In this document: one piece after another, positions 40,944 through 49,044 of the stretch
Layout: each line of letters begins with the position of its first letter
Position numbering within the stretch: the stretch's first letter is position 1
Program-made: the position numbers and the translations under genes
Notes under the pieces: generated by a model
What the model saw: only the letters and a program-made list of their open reading frames with translations
Database searches by the model: none
What the model was told of the DNA's origin: nothing
NCBI RefSeq assembly: GCF_030440515.1
Contig: NZ_CP076543.1
Span: 4,809,501-4,873,500, forward strand
Origin: Streptomyces xanthophaeus
Lineage (GTDB): Bacteria; Actinomycetota; Actinomycetes; Streptomycetales; Streptomycetaceae
Direction: 5' to 3'
DNA length: 64,000 nt

Positions 40944-41569
40944 ACGGCCCGACCTGGCCGGTGGTCCTGTCGGACGGCGATGTCACGCTCCGGCCGATAA
41001 AGCTGCGGGACCAGAAGGCCTGGCGCGAGGTCAACCGGCGCAACCGCGACTGGCTCCGGCCGTGGGAGGCCACGATTCCGCCGCCCGCGCCGTGGGGGCC
41101 GGTGGTCCAGCGGCCCACGTACCGCCAGATGGTCCGCCATCTGCGGGCGGAGGCGAACGCGGGCCGGATGCTGCCCTTCGTCATCGAGTACCAGGGCCGG
41201 CTGGTGGGCCAGCTGACGGTCGCCGGGATCACCTGGGGCTCGATGTGCGCGGGCCACATCGGCTACTGGGTGGACCGCGAGGTGGCGGGCCGCGGTGTGA
41301 TGCCGACGGCGGTCGCGCTGGCGGTGGACCACTGCTTCGGGAAGGTCGGCCTGCACCGGATCGAGGTGTGCATCCGCCCCGAGAACGTTCCGAGCCGGCG
41401 GGTCGTGGAGAAGCTGGGCCTGCGCGAGGAGGGGCTGCGGCCGCGCTATCTGCACATCGACGGCGCCTGGCGCGACCACCTCGTCTACGCGGTGACGGTC
41501 GAGGAGGTCCCGGAGGGGCTGCTGCGCCGCTGGCACCGTGCGCGGCACTCGCAGTCCCCGCCGAAATAG
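40940..41569 (+). CDS. rimJ: RimJ-type GNAT N-acetyltransferase
   Basis: Protein of about 209 residues of the RimJ/RimL group. Features are VTLRPIKLRDQKAWREVNRRNRDWLRPWEATIP, the acetyl-CoA site GHIGYWVDREVAGRGVMPTAVALAVDH, and IEVCIRPENVPSRRVVEKLGLREEG. It acetylates protein N-termini or small amines. A CTG at 40940 overlaps the mogA stop (CTGA), with GGGAG six bases upstream. The first standard start is GTG 40961, without a ribosome site. It lies between mogA and glpR, as in the corynebacterial galU-glp-rimJ-glpR order. Confidence 0.88.
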   Translation: MNGPTWPVVLSDGDVTLRPIKLRDQKAWREVNRRNRDWLRPWEATIPPPAPWGPVVQRPTYRQMVRHLRAEANAGRMLPFVIEYQGRLVGQLTVAGITWGSMCAGHIGYWVDREVAGRGVMPTAVALAVDHCFGKVGLHRIEVCIRPENVPSRRVVEKLGLREEGLRPRYLHIDGAWRDHLVYAVTVEEVPEGLLRRWHRARHSQSPPK

Positions 41570-41749
41570 CGGGGATCGCCCGGACCACCGATAAACGAAT
41601 ATCTGTTCGAATTAATGGCCTCGGGTAACCGATTCGCCCATAACCTGATCCGAAGAATCACAAAAAAAGTCCGTGATATCAGCGAGATCGCGCGACACAC
41701 CGGCCCAATTGGCCGATCCCCTCGGCCGCGCCCCTCTACGGTGTGAGGT
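41570..41749. promoter_or_regulatory. AT-rich promoter region upstream of glpR
   Basis: A 180-bp gap of markedly lower GC than the flanks (around 41590-41670, with ATAAACGAATATCTGTTCG and CACAAAAAAAGTCC). It probably contains the glpR promoter, so glpR is not simply the tail of the galU-rimJ run. No sigma box is assigned. Confidence 0.5.
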
Positions 41750-42772
41750 GTGAGCAGCAGCGGCCTCATCTACGCAGTCATTGTCGGGGCCTGGGCCGCC
41801 TACTTGGTGCCCATGTGGCTCCGGAGGCAGGACGAGCTGAACGAAGCCCGTCCGACGGAACGCTTCTCCACTGCCATTCGGCTGCTTTCCGGCCGGGCGG
41901 GAATGGAGCGCCGTTACGCCAAGGGGCTGCGTGAGCGTGGTGACGAGCAGGCGGAGCCCCACGCGGACCCGGACGCCGCGACGGAAACAGTTGATTCCGT
42001 CGACGCCGACGCCCGGGCCTTTGCCGTGCCCCCGACCAGGGCGGAGCCGAGACCGGCCACCGTCGAACGGGAGCAGCGGGCGGAGCGGGCCCGGCGCGAA
42101 CAGCGGCTCCAGGTCCTCGCGCGCCGCCGGCGCACCACCGCGCTCCTCTTCCTGGTCTTCACCCTTGGTGCCGTCGTCGCCGCGGTGGGCGGCCTGCACT
42201 ACCTGTGGGCCCCTGCCGTTCCCGCCCTGCTGCTGAGCACGTACATCGTGCACCTGCGGGTCCAGGAGCGACGGCGCTACGAGTTCACCATGGACCGGCG
42301 GCGCGCCGAGGCGGCCGCGCGGCAGCTGCGGGAGAACCGCCCGAGCCGCCGTGAGCCCGAGGCCGCGGCGGGCACCGAACCGGACCCTGCGCCACCGGTT
42401 TCCCCGCAGGAGGCCGGACGGCGCGCACTGGTCGAACAGACCGACCACGCCGAGTGGGTGGACCAGCAGCGCGAGCGCGAACGCGGCCCCGCCCGCGGTG
42501 ACAGCTGGGAGCCGGTCCCGGTCCCGCTGCCGACGTACGTGACCGCCCCGGTGGCCCCCCGCGCCACGGGCCCGGCGGCCCCGGACGCCTGGAGCGCGAC
42601 CCGCTCCAGCACGGCCGAGCCGACGGAACCCCGGCTGCGCGCCCAGCCCGGACCTCCCAAGGCGGAGCCGAAGCCCCAGACCACCCCGCGCCCGCGCGGC
42701 CAGGGCAAGGGCCGCACCCCGCTGTTCGACCAGTACGAGGGCGAAGACCGCCCGCGCGCCGCGAACGAGTGA
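41750..42772 (+). CDS. glpR: Gephyrin-like molybdotransferase receptor GlpR
   Basis: Protein of 340 residues. An N-terminal membrane helix (SGLIYAVIVGAWAAYLVPMWL) is followed by a charged cytoplasmic region with LNEARPTERFSTAIRLLSGR. Two central helices (LLFLVFTLGAVVAAVGGLHYLWAPAVPALLLSTYIVHL) follow, then a long Pro/Arg/Glu-rich tail. This arrangement matches GlpR, the membrane receptor for Glp in corynebacteria that links Glp to the divisome. The location near glp and rimJ agrees. Whether it binds Glp in Streptomyces is inference. The GTG at 41750 was taken; the tRNA follows. Confidence 0.82.
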   Translation: MSSSGLIYAVIVGAWAAYLVPMWLRRQDELNEARPTERFSTAIRLLSGRAGMERRYAKGLRERGDEQAEPHADPDAATETVDSVDADARAFAVPPTRAEPRPATVEREQRAERARREQRLQVLARRRRTTALLFLVFTLGAVVAAVGGLHYLWAPAVPALLLSTYIVHLRVQERRRYEFTMDRRRAEAAARQLRENRPSRREPEAAAGTEPDPAPPVSPQEAGRRALVEQTDHAEWVDQQRERERGPARGDSWEPVPVPLPTYVTAPVAPRATGPAAPDAWSATRSSTAEPTEPRLRAQPGPPKAEPKPQTTPRPRGQGKGRTPLFDQYEGEDRPRAANE

Positions 42773-42850
42773 TCGGTGACCTGCGCGGACGCTCCGGGAT
42801 ATCGGTTTTGGAGCACCCGCGCGGGGATGCTAATGTTTCACACGTCGCAA

Positions 42851-42924
42851 GGGCCTGTGGCGCAGTCTGGTAGCGCACCTCGTTCGCATCGAGGGGGTCT
42901 GGGGTTCAAATCCCCACAGGTCCA
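42851..42924 (+). tRNA. tRNA-Ala (anticodon CGC)
   Basis: A 74-base cloverleaf. The acceptor stem GGGCCTG pairs with CAGGTCC (one G-U), the D arm contains GCGCAGTCTGGTAGCGC, and the anticodon stem CCTCG/CGAGG has loop TTCGCAT with anticodon CGC reading GCG. The T arm is TGGGG-TTCAAAT-CCCCA, with discriminator A at 42924. CCA is not encoded, as is common in actinobacteria. The hairpin at 42961-42998 probably ends its transcript. Confidence 0.96.
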
Positions 42925-42960
42925 CAGACGACAGTTCGCGAGTAGCTCTCGTGAACGTCA

Positions 42961-42998
42961 CGAGATCCCGTCCGGTCGGAAGACCGGGCGGGATCTCG
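42961..42998 (+). terminator. Terminator hairpin after tRNA-Ala
   Basis: A 17-bp stem (CGAGATCCCGTCCGGTC with GACCGGGCGGGATCTCG, one G-U) and a GGAA tetraloop sit 36 bases beyond the tRNA. It may also end transcripts from the convergent gene. Confidence 0.8.
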
Positions 42999-43096
42999 GC
43001 GTTTGCGGGGTTCCCGGGGATCCCGGACCGTCCCGGAGCCGCCGCCGGCGTCGAGCGGGCGGCCCCGCGCACCGCCCGCGGTCCGCCGGTCGCCGG

Positions 43097-43627
43097 TCAC
43101 CGGCCGTGCTCCAGGACGAGCCGGCGGAGCTCGGCGGCCGAGTCGGTCGCGAGCCGGTAGATGCCCTGGACGCTGACGGAGCGGACCAGTTCGCCGTCCA
43201 CGACGTGCTTGAGGGTGCGTTCACCGCGGCGGGAGGTGTACGTGAGACGTTCCAGCAGATCGGCCGGGACGGCTCTGTCGAATCCGAGCGCGGAACCGGG
43301 CGGTCCGAGCAGCACCTCGGTGACGCAGCCCGCCTTCAGCGTCCGCCAGTCCAGCAGCTTCGCGTAGTCGTCGTCGTGGAGCTCTGCCCCGGCGTCCGCG
43401 TAGGGGATGATCCGCGACACCTCCATGGCTCCCAGTACGTGGAGCCGCTTGCGGAAGGCCCGGACGGGGAAGACGGTGTCGCCGGGCCGGACCCCCGCCC
43501 GTACGAAGCTCGGCAGCGACTGGTGCGGGCCGCCGAACAGCATCGTGAGGCGCTGCCCGGTACGGCCCGTACGTTCGAGCTCTCGGCACAGGGCGTCGGT
43601 CCACAAGGTCGTATAGGAGTTCGGCAC
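43097..43627 (-). CDS. Conserved hypothetical protein
   Basis: Protein of 176 residues, not assigned. It begins PNSYTTLWTDALCRELERTGRTGQRLTMLFGGPHQSLPSF and has GDTVFPVRAFRKRLHVLGAMEVSRI, a pattern that resembles a PUA/ASCH-like beta fold. No signal peptide or membrane segment. It starts at GTG 43627 and stands alone, facing the tRNA gene. Confidence 0.65.
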   Translation of the reverse strand: MPNSYTTLWTDALCRELERTGRTGQRLTMLFGGPHQSLPSFVRAGVRPGDTVFPVRAFRKRLHVLGAMEVSRIIPYADAGAELHDDDYAKLLDWRTLKAGCVTEVLLGPPGSALGFDRAVPADLLERLTYTSRRGERTLKHVVDGELVRSVSVQGIYRLATDSAAELRRLVLEHGR

Positions 43628-43757
43628 GGCAGAACCGTAGGGGCGCCCACTGACAACAGGTCAGTGGGCCCCGGACTGAAGCCGCCGGCCGGCCGGTGGG
43701 ACAGGCGGGCTGTGACGCGCTCGGGGCCGGGCGGGCAGGGTGGGTGATCATGGGTTC

Positions 43758-45116
43758 ATGACACGCGGCGAGGAACGGGACAGCGGAACGGCCCAGGCCT
43801 GGGAGGCGCTCGGAGGGGCGCCCGAGCTCGTCGGGCGGGTGCGCCACCGCGGAGTCGGCGACCTGGGGGAAGGGCCGCTCCCGGTGGCCGAGTTGGCGCG
43901 CGCGACCGTCGGGGTGTGCGGGCTGGCCGCGGCCGAGCTGGCGGCGGTGCGGGCCGGGGGCGGGGCGGACGACGCGGCTCCGCCGGTGGTGGACGAGGGC
44001 GCGGTGGCGACGGCGTTCGTCAGCGAGCGGCACCTGCGGGTGGAGGGGCGTACACCGGTGACCTTCGCGCCGTTGTCCGGCTTCTGGCGGACGTCGGACG
44101 GCTGGGTGCGCACGCACGCCAACTATCCCCACCACGAAGCCGCGCTGGTACGGGCGTTGCGGCTGCCCTCGGCGACACCGGAGGCGCTGCGCGCCGCGGT
44201 CGCGGGGCGCACCGCCGCCCGGGTGCAGGAGCTCGTGTACGGGGCGGGCGGACTCGCCGTCGCCGTGGCACGGGACTACGGGGAGCCGCAGCCGCTGGTG
44301 GAGCCCGTACGCGTGACAGGGGCGCGGGGACGGATCCTCGGCGAAGCCCCGGCCGGCCGGCCCGCCACCGGGGTGCGGGTACTGGACCTGACCCGGGTCA
44401 TCGCCGGGCCCGTCGCCACGCGCACGCTCGGGCTGCTGGGGGCGGACGTGCTGCGGATCGACCCGCCGCGGCTGCCGGAGGCGGACGACGCGTACGCGGA
44501 CACCGGCTTCGGGAAGCGGTCGGCGCTGCTGGACCTGGCGGAGGCGGGGGACCGGGCCGTCTTCGAGGGACTGCTCGCCGGGGCCGACGTGGTGGTGACG
44601 GGCTACCGGCCCGGCGCGCTGGAGCCGTACGGGCTCGGGGCGCGGCAGCTGCTGGAACGGTGGCCGGGGCTGGTGGTGGCCGAGCTGTGCGCGTGGGGGT
44701 GGCGGGCGGCGGAGCCGTGGGCGGGGCGGCGGGGGTTCGACTCGCTGGTGCAGGCGGGGTACGGGATCGCCGCCGCGTGTGCCGGGCCCGACGGGAGGCC
44801 CGGAGTGCTGCCGGCGCAGGCGCTGGACCACGGGACGGGGTACCTGGTGGCGGCCGGGGTGCTGCGGGCGCTGGCGGAGGGGGGCGGGCGGGGGCTGCGG
44901 TTCTCCCTCGCGGGGACGGGGTCGTGGCTCGTGCGGGGGCTCTCCCGAGGGGGTGCGGGGCTGGGTGCGGGGGCTTCGGGGTATGCGGCGGAGCCGTGGC
45001 TGCGGGTGACTCCGTCGGGGTACGGGGTGCTGCGGCACGCCGCCAGTCCCTTCGGGGAGTGGGGGGCGGGGCCGTCCCGGTGGGGGACGGACCGGGCCGT
45101 CTGGCTCCCGCGGTAG
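43758..45116 (+). CDS. CaiB/BaiF family CoA transferase
   Basis: Protein of 452 residues of the family III CoA transferases. Recognisable blocks are GVRVLDLTRVIAGPVATRTLGLLGADVLRIDPP and GFGKRSALLDLAEAGD in the N-terminal part of the fold, LLAGADVVVTGYRPGAL, and RRGFDSLVQAGYGIAAACAGPDGRPG. The first 190 residues also fit the domain-swapped fold. It moves CoA between acids; substrate unknown. ATG 43758 (MTRGEERDSG) was chosen over the GTG at 43740. Its 3' end lies beside a dispersed repeat. Confidence 0.85.
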   Translation: MTRGEERDSGTAQAWEALGGAPELVGRVRHRGVGDLGEGPLPVAELARATVGVCGLAAAELAAVRAGGGADDAAPPVVDEGAVATAFVSERHLRVEGRTPVTFAPLSGFWRTSDGWVRTHANYPHHEAALVRALRLPSATPEALRAAVAGRTAARVQELVYGAGGLAVAVARDYGEPQPLVEPVRVTGARGRILGEAPAGRPATGVRVLDLTRVIAGPVATRTLGLLGADVLRIDPPRLPEADDAYADTGFGKRSALLDLAEAGDRAVFEGLLAGADVVVTGYRPGALEPYGLGARQLLERWPGLVVAELCAWGWRAAEPWAGRRGFDSLVQAGYGIAAACAGPDGRPGVLPAQALDHGTGYLVAAGVLRALAEGGGRGLRFSLAGTGSWLVRGLSRGGAGLGAGASGYAAEPWLRVTPSGYGVLRHAASPFGEWGAGPSRWGTDRAVWLPR

Positions 45117-45135
45117 GGGGCGGCGGGGCGGGGCG

Positions 45136-45199
45136 GGTGCGGCGCCGTTGCGGGGGCGCTGCCCCGGGCCCCCGCGCCTCGAACGCCGGCGGGGCTGAA
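45136..45199 (+). repeat. Dispersed 64-bp repeat, copy A
   Basis: The copy begins GGTGCGGCGCCG and ends GGCGGGGCTGAA; it matches copy B (48955-49020) at roughly nine of ten positions over its length, with a two-base length difference. It lies in the gap between the CoA transferase and the convergent GNAT gene, where it could form a hairpin. It resembles the GCCTCAAACGCCGGCGGGG element known across Streptomyces intergenic regions. Confidence 0.85.
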
Positions 45200-45225
45200 A
45201 GAGCGGGGCTGGAAGAGCGAGCGGG

Positions 45226-45723
45226 TCAGGCTTCGGTCAAGGGCTTTGTCATGCAGCGGCTGGAGTCGTGGAAGCGGTAGTGGCCGAACTTCGCGGACAG
45301 GGTGTAGCCCGAGGAGAGGTACAGGGCTATCGCCTCCGGCTGCTGGTCGCCCGTTTCGAGGACCATGCGGTGGCGGCCCGCCGCGCGGGCGTCCTCCTCC
45401 AGGACCGCCAGGATGCGACGGGCCAGGCCCAGGCCGCGGGCCTCCGGGACGACGTACATGCGCTTGAGCTCCGCGTCGCCGTCCGCGTAGCCCTGGTCGT
45501 TCTCGTCCTGGGTGCGCCAGCCGCCGCTCGCCACCGGGGTGCCCGTGGCGTCGTACGCCAGCAGGTACAGGCCGTGCGGCGGGGCGAACATCGCCGGGTC
45601 CAGGAAGGTGGCGTCGCCCTCACCGTCGTACCGCTCCTGGTACTCCAGCTGGACCTGGTCGTTGAGTTTGACCGCGTCCGGGTGGTCGTACGGCACGGTG
45701 CGGAGGTCTATCCGGTGAGACAT
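45226..45723 (-). CDS. GNAT family N-acetyltransferase
   Basis: Protein of 165 residues with one GNAT domain: ELKRMYVVPEARGLGLARRILAVLEEDARAAGRHRMVLETGDQQPEAIALYLSSGY gives the V-x-P-E-x-R-G-x-G-x-A acetyl-CoA loop and the following helix. The N-terminal part (about 45 residues) includes a YQERYDGEGD strand. Substrate unknown. ATG 45723 is divergent from xthA, 38 bp away, so the two promoters overlap. Confidence 0.85.
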   Translation of the reverse strand: MSHRIDLRTVPYDHPDAVKLNDQVQLEYQERYDGEGDATFLDPAMFAPPHGLYLLAYDATGTPVASGGWRTQDENDQGYADGDAELKRMYVVPEARGLGLARRILAVLEEDARAAGRHRMVLETGDQQPEAIALYLSSGYTLSAKFGHYRFHDSSRCMTKPLTEA

Positions 45724-45761
45724 TCGAATATCGTACGGAACCCTCCCGCTATGGTGCTGGG

Positions 45762-46565
45762 ATGCTCACAGTGACCTCCGTGAATGTGAATGGGATCCGC
45801 GCCGCCGCCAAGAAGGGCTTCGGGGCGTGGCTCGAGGGATCCGACGCCGATGTGGTCTGCCTGCAGGAGGTACGGGCCGAGGAGGGCCAGATCCCGGCCG
45901 ATGTCCGGACCCCCGCGGGCTGGCACACGGTCTTCGCGCCGGCCGCCGCCAAGGGGCGGGCCGGGGTCGCGCTCTACACGCGGCGGGCGCCCGAGCGCGT
46001 GCAGGTCGGGTTCGGCAGTGAGGAATTCGACACCGCCGGGCGGTACCTGGAGATCGACCTTCCGGGTGTGACCGTGGCCAGCCTCTACCTGCCCTCGGGC
46101 GAGGCCGGGACGGAGAAGCAGGACGAGAAGTACCGGTTCATGGGGGAGTTCCTGACGTACCTGGCGGCGCTCAAGGAGCGGGCCGCCGCCGACGGCCGCG
46201 AGGTCGTGGTGTGCGGTGACTGGAACATCTGCCACCAGGAGGCCGACCTCAAGAACTGGAAGACGAACCGCAAGAACGCGGGCTTCCTCCCCGAGGAGCG
46301 GGAGTGGCTCGGCAAGGTGTACGCGGAGGCGGGCTACGTCGACGTGGTGCGGGAACTGCACCCGGACACCGAGGGGCCGTACTCCTGGTGGTCCTACCGC
46401 GGGCGGGCCTTCGACAACGACGCAGGCTGGCGGATCGACCTCCAGGTGGCCACCCCCGGGCTGGCGGCGAAGGCCGTGAAGGCCTTCGTGGAGCGGGCCG
46501 AGACGCACCCCGAGCGCTGGTCCGACCACGCGCCCGTGACCGTGGTCTACGAGCTGGGTGTCTGA
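45762..46565 (+). CDS. xthA: Exodeoxyribonuclease III
   Basis: Protein of 267 residues of the ExoIII/AP endonuclease family. Motifs are MLTVTSVNVNGIRAAAKKGF, VVCLQEVRAEEGQ (catalytic Glu), VVCGDWNICHQEADLKN (Asp, Asn) and the final SDHAPVTVVYEL (Asp-His). It cuts DNA 5' to abasic sites and removes 3' blocking groups in base excision repair. The start at 45762 gives the family N-terminus. Its last 19 bases overlap the convergent MerR gene. Confidence 0.95.
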   Translation: MLTVTSVNVNGIRAAAKKGFGAWLEGSDADVVCLQEVRAEEGQIPADVRTPAGWHTVFAPAAAKGRAGVALYTRRAPERVQVGFGSEEFDTAGRYLEIDLPGVTVASLYLPSGEAGTEKQDEKYRFMGEFLTYLAALKERAAADGREVVVCGDWNICHQEADLKNWKTNRKNAGFLPEEREWLGKVYAEAGYVDVVRELHPDTEGPYSWWSYRGRAFDNDAGWRIDLQVATPGLAAKAVKAFVERAETHPERWSDHAPVTVVYELGV

Positions 46566-47242
46566 CCGGAGTCCGTGCCGGAGGCCAGCAGGCGGTCCAT
46601 CGCCATCGTCAGCTCGGCCTCGACCACGCTCTTCGCCAGCGGGCGCAGCCGGGTGAGCGCGTCCGGTGACATGTGGGCCGATATCAGCTCGGTGAAGAGC
46701 AGGGCCATCGCGTCCGCGTGCTCGCGGACGCGGCGGCCGGTCTCCAGGACGGCCGCCAGCGGGACGCCCTCGCGGACCAGGGCCGAGGAGACGTCCAGCA
46801 GGCGGCGGCTGACGTGCACGATCGCGTCGCCGTCGACGGCGACGTAGCCGAGGTCCAGGGAGGCCGCCAGGTTCTCCGGGGTGACCTCGCCCTCGAAGTA
46901 GTCGGCCAGCGCCTCCGGGGTGAGCCGGACCGGGGTCTCCTCGGACCAGCCGATGCCGAGCAGCTCGCCGAGCTGGTTCACGTCGCGGCCGTTCTCGAAG
47001 GCGGCGGTCAGCTCGGCGATGCCGCCCAGGGTGTGGCCGCGTTCCAGCAGGGCGGCGATGGTGCGCAGCCGGGCCAGGTGATGGTCGTCGTACCAGGCGA
47101 TCCGCCCGTCGCGGCGGGGCGGTGGGAGCAGTTTGCGCTCGCGGTAGAAGCGCAGGGTGCGGACCGGGATGCCGGCCGCTTCGGCCAGTTCCTCCGTGCG
47201 GTACTCGCGCACCGTCTTCGCTCGCGTCTCTTCCTTCGCCAC
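46547..47242 (-). CDS. MerR family transcriptional regulator
   Basis: Protein of 231 residues. The N-terminal winged helix-turn-helix is YRTEELAEAAGIPVRTLRFYRERKLLPPPRRDGRIAWYDDHHLARL, followed by a long coiled-coil helix and a roughly 130-residue effector domain that lacks Cys clusters, so it is not a metal-type MerR. It is divergent from the Baeyer-Villiger monooxygenase operon, and the 176-bp gap holds two palindromes, so it probably regulates that operon and itself. Starts at GTG 47242 behind AAGGTG. Confidence 0.9.
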   Translation of the reverse strand: MAKEETRAKTVREYRTEELAEAAGIPVRTLRFYRERKLLPPPRRDGRIAWYDDHHLARLRTIAALLERGHTLGGIAELTAAFENGRDVNQLGELLGIGWSEETPVRLTPEALADYFEGEVTPENLAASLDLGYVAVDGDAIVHVSRRLLDVSSALVREGVPLAAVLETGRRVREHADAMALLFTELISAHMSPDALTRLRPLAKSVVEAELTMAMDRLLASGTDSGQTPSS

Positions 47243-47289
47243 AGACGCACCTTATGGCGTACCGGCAGTAACTTTCCGGGTCGGACCCC

Positions 47290-47301
47290 TACCCATGGGT
47301 A
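47290..47301. promoter_or_regulatory. 12-bp palindrome TACCCATGGGTA
   Basis: A perfect palindrome in the divergent MerR-monooxygenase gap, 49 bp from the MerR start. Position and symmetry make it a good operator candidate; no binding data are implied. Confidence 0.5.
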
Positions 47302-47326
47302 CGGGGCTGCTCTACCCTCCCGATTG

Positions 47327-47344
47327 TGCCAGTGATTGCTGGCA
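47327..47344. promoter_or_regulatory. Inverted repeat TGCCAG-N6-CTGGCA
   Basis: Second symmetric element of the divergent gap, 6-bp arms with a 6-base spacer, lying 75 bp before the monooxygenase start. It may be part of the operator or promoter, possibly for MerR. Confidence 0.4.
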
Positions 47345-47418
47345 GTGTTTCGATGGTGCGGTGCGGTGCGGCGTTGCGGTGCGTGGCTGGGACTGCGGAT
47401 GAGCGGAAGGCGGCGGGC

Positions 47419-49044
47419 ATGGGTGGCACGAGTGGCATGGGCGGACGCGAACACGTACGGGTGGCGGTGATCGGGTCCGGATTCGGCGGACTCGGCGCGG
47501 CCGTACGGCTGCGGCGCGAAGGGATCACGGACTTCGTCGTACTGGAACGGGCCGACTCGGTCGGCGGCACCTGGCGCGACAACAGCTATCCCGGGTGTGC
47601 GTGCGACGTGCCCTCCCACCTCTATTCGTTCTCGTTCGCCCCCAATCCCGACTGGCCGCGGACCTTCTCCGGGCAGCCGGCCATCCGCGCCTACCTGGAG
47701 CACGTCGCCGACACCTTCGGACTGCGCCCGCACATCCGGCTCGACTCCGAGGTGCGGATGATGCGCTGGGACGCGGACGAGCTGCGCTGGGAGATCGAGA
47801 CCTCCGCCGGGGAGCTGACGGCCGACGTCGTCGTCTCCGCGACCGGGCCGCTGTCCGACCCGAAGATGCCGGAGATCCCCGGGCTCGCCGAGTTCCCCGG
47901 CAAGGTCTTCCACTCCGCGCGCTGGGACCACGACTACGACCTGCGCGGCAAGCGCGTCGCCATGGTCGGTACCGGCGCCTCCGCCATCCAGATCGTGCCG
48001 GCCATCGCCCCCGAGGTGGAGCGCCTCACCCTCTTCCAGCGGACCCCGCCGTGGGTCCTGCCGCGCACCGACCGGGCCATCAGCGCGGCGGAGCGCTGGC
48101 TCCACCGCCAACTGCCCTTCACGCAGGCGGCCCGGCGCGGGCTGTTGTGGGGGATCCGGGAGCTCCAGGTCAACGCGTTCTGCAAGCGGCCGAACCAGCT
48201 CGGGATCATCGAGTCGCTGGCCAAGGCCAACATGACCCGCTCGATCAAGGACCCGGCGCTGCGCGCCAAGCTGACGCCCTCGTACCGGATCGGCTGCAAG
48301 CGGATCCTGCTCTCCAGCGAGTACTACCCGGCCCTGGCCCGGCCCGACGTGGACCTGGTCGCCTCCGGGCTCAAGGAGATCCGCGGCTCGGTGCTGGTCG
48401 CCGCGGACGGGACCGAGACCGAGGTCGACGCGATCATCTTCGGCACCGGCTTCCACGTCACGGACATGCCGATCGCGGACCGGGTGGTGGGAGCGGAGGG
48501 CCAGACCCTCGCGGACGCCTGGAAGGACGGGATGCAGGCGCTGCGCGGGGCCACCGCCGCCGGCTTCCCCAACTGGATGACGATCATCGGGCCGAACACC
48601 GGACTCGGGAACAGCTCGATGATCCTGATGATCGAGTCGCAGCTGAACTACATGGCCGACTACCTGCGTCAGCTCGGCATGTTGGGCGGGAAGGTCGCCC
48701 TCGGCGCCCGGCCGTCCGCCGTGAACCGGTGGAACCGGCAGGTGCAGGCCCGGATGGAGCGGACGGTGTGGAACACCGGCGGCTGCACCAGCTGGTACCT
48801 GGACGCGCAGGGGCGTAACACGACGGTGTGGCCGGGCACGACGGGGGAGTTCCGCCGGGAGACGCGGAGCGTCGATCTGGCGGAGTACGAGGTCCTCCGG
48901 GTGGGCGAGCGCGAGCGGGTCCCGGTCGCCGTCGCGGTTGCCGCCGTAGGGGCCGGTGCGGCGCCGCTGCCGGGGGCTCTGCCCCCGGACCCCCGCGCCT
49001 CAAACGCCGGCGGGGCTGAATCCGAGGCGGAGGAAGTCGCGTGA
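47419..49044 (+). CDS. Baeyer-Villiger-type flavin monooxygenase
   Basis: Protein of 541 residues. The FAD fold is VRVAVIGSGFGGLGAAVRLRREG, followed by SVGGTWRDNSYPGCACDVPSHLYSFSF. The BVMO fingerprint is FPGKVFHSARWDHD, and the NADPH fold is RVAMVGTGASAIQIVPAIAP. It inserts oxygen next to a carbonyl to make an ester or lactone. The adjacent alpha/beta hydrolase could cleave that product and the SDR could supply or use a ketone. ATG 47419 has GGAAGG 8 bases upstream. The last 30 residues come from a dispersed repeat. Confidence 0.9.
   Translation: MGGTSGMGGREHVRVAVIGSGFGGLGAAVRLRREGITDFVVLERADSVGGTWRDNSYPGCACDVPSHLYSFSFAPNPDWPRTFSGQPAIRAYLEHVADTFGLRPHIRLDSEVRMMRWDADELRWEIETSAGELTADVVVSATGPLSDPKMPEIPGLAEFPGKVFHSARWDHDYDLRGKRVAMVGTGASAIQIVPAIAPEVERLTLFQRTPPWVLPRTDRAISAAERWLHRQLPFTQAARRGLLWGIRELQVNAFCKRPNQLGIIESLAKANMTRSIKDPALRAKLTPSYRIGCKRILLSSEYYPALARPDVDLVASGLKEIRGSVLVAADGTETEVDAIIFGTGFHVTDMPIADRVVGAEGQTLADAWKDGMQALRGATAAGFPNWMTIIGPNTGLGNSSMILMIESQLNYMADYLRQLGMLGGKVALGARPSAVNRWNRQVQARMERTVWNTGGCTSWYLDAQGRNTTVWPGTTGEFRRETRSVDLAEYEVLRVGERERVPVAVAVAAVGAGAAPLPGALPPDPRASNAGGAESEAEEVA
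48955..49020 (+). repeat. Dispersed repeat, copy B, inside the monooxygenase 3' end
   Basis: 66 bp matching copy A (45136-45199) in the same orientation. It contains a GGGGGCTCTGCCCCC hairpin and the CGCGCCTCAAACGCCGGCGGGG core. Read in frame it encodes the PGALPPDPRASNAGGA tail of the monooxygenase, so insertion or recruitment changed the C-terminus. Confidence 0.85.

Noticed and set aside
42951-43160. Short plus-strand frame after the tRNA
   Set aside because: It reads through the terminator stem and lies on the opposite strand of a supported gene; no start signal.
45117-45225. Small coding extension from the CoA transferase gap
   Set aside because: The frame matches the repeat-type RASNAGGA peptide; it is the dispersed repeat, not a gene.
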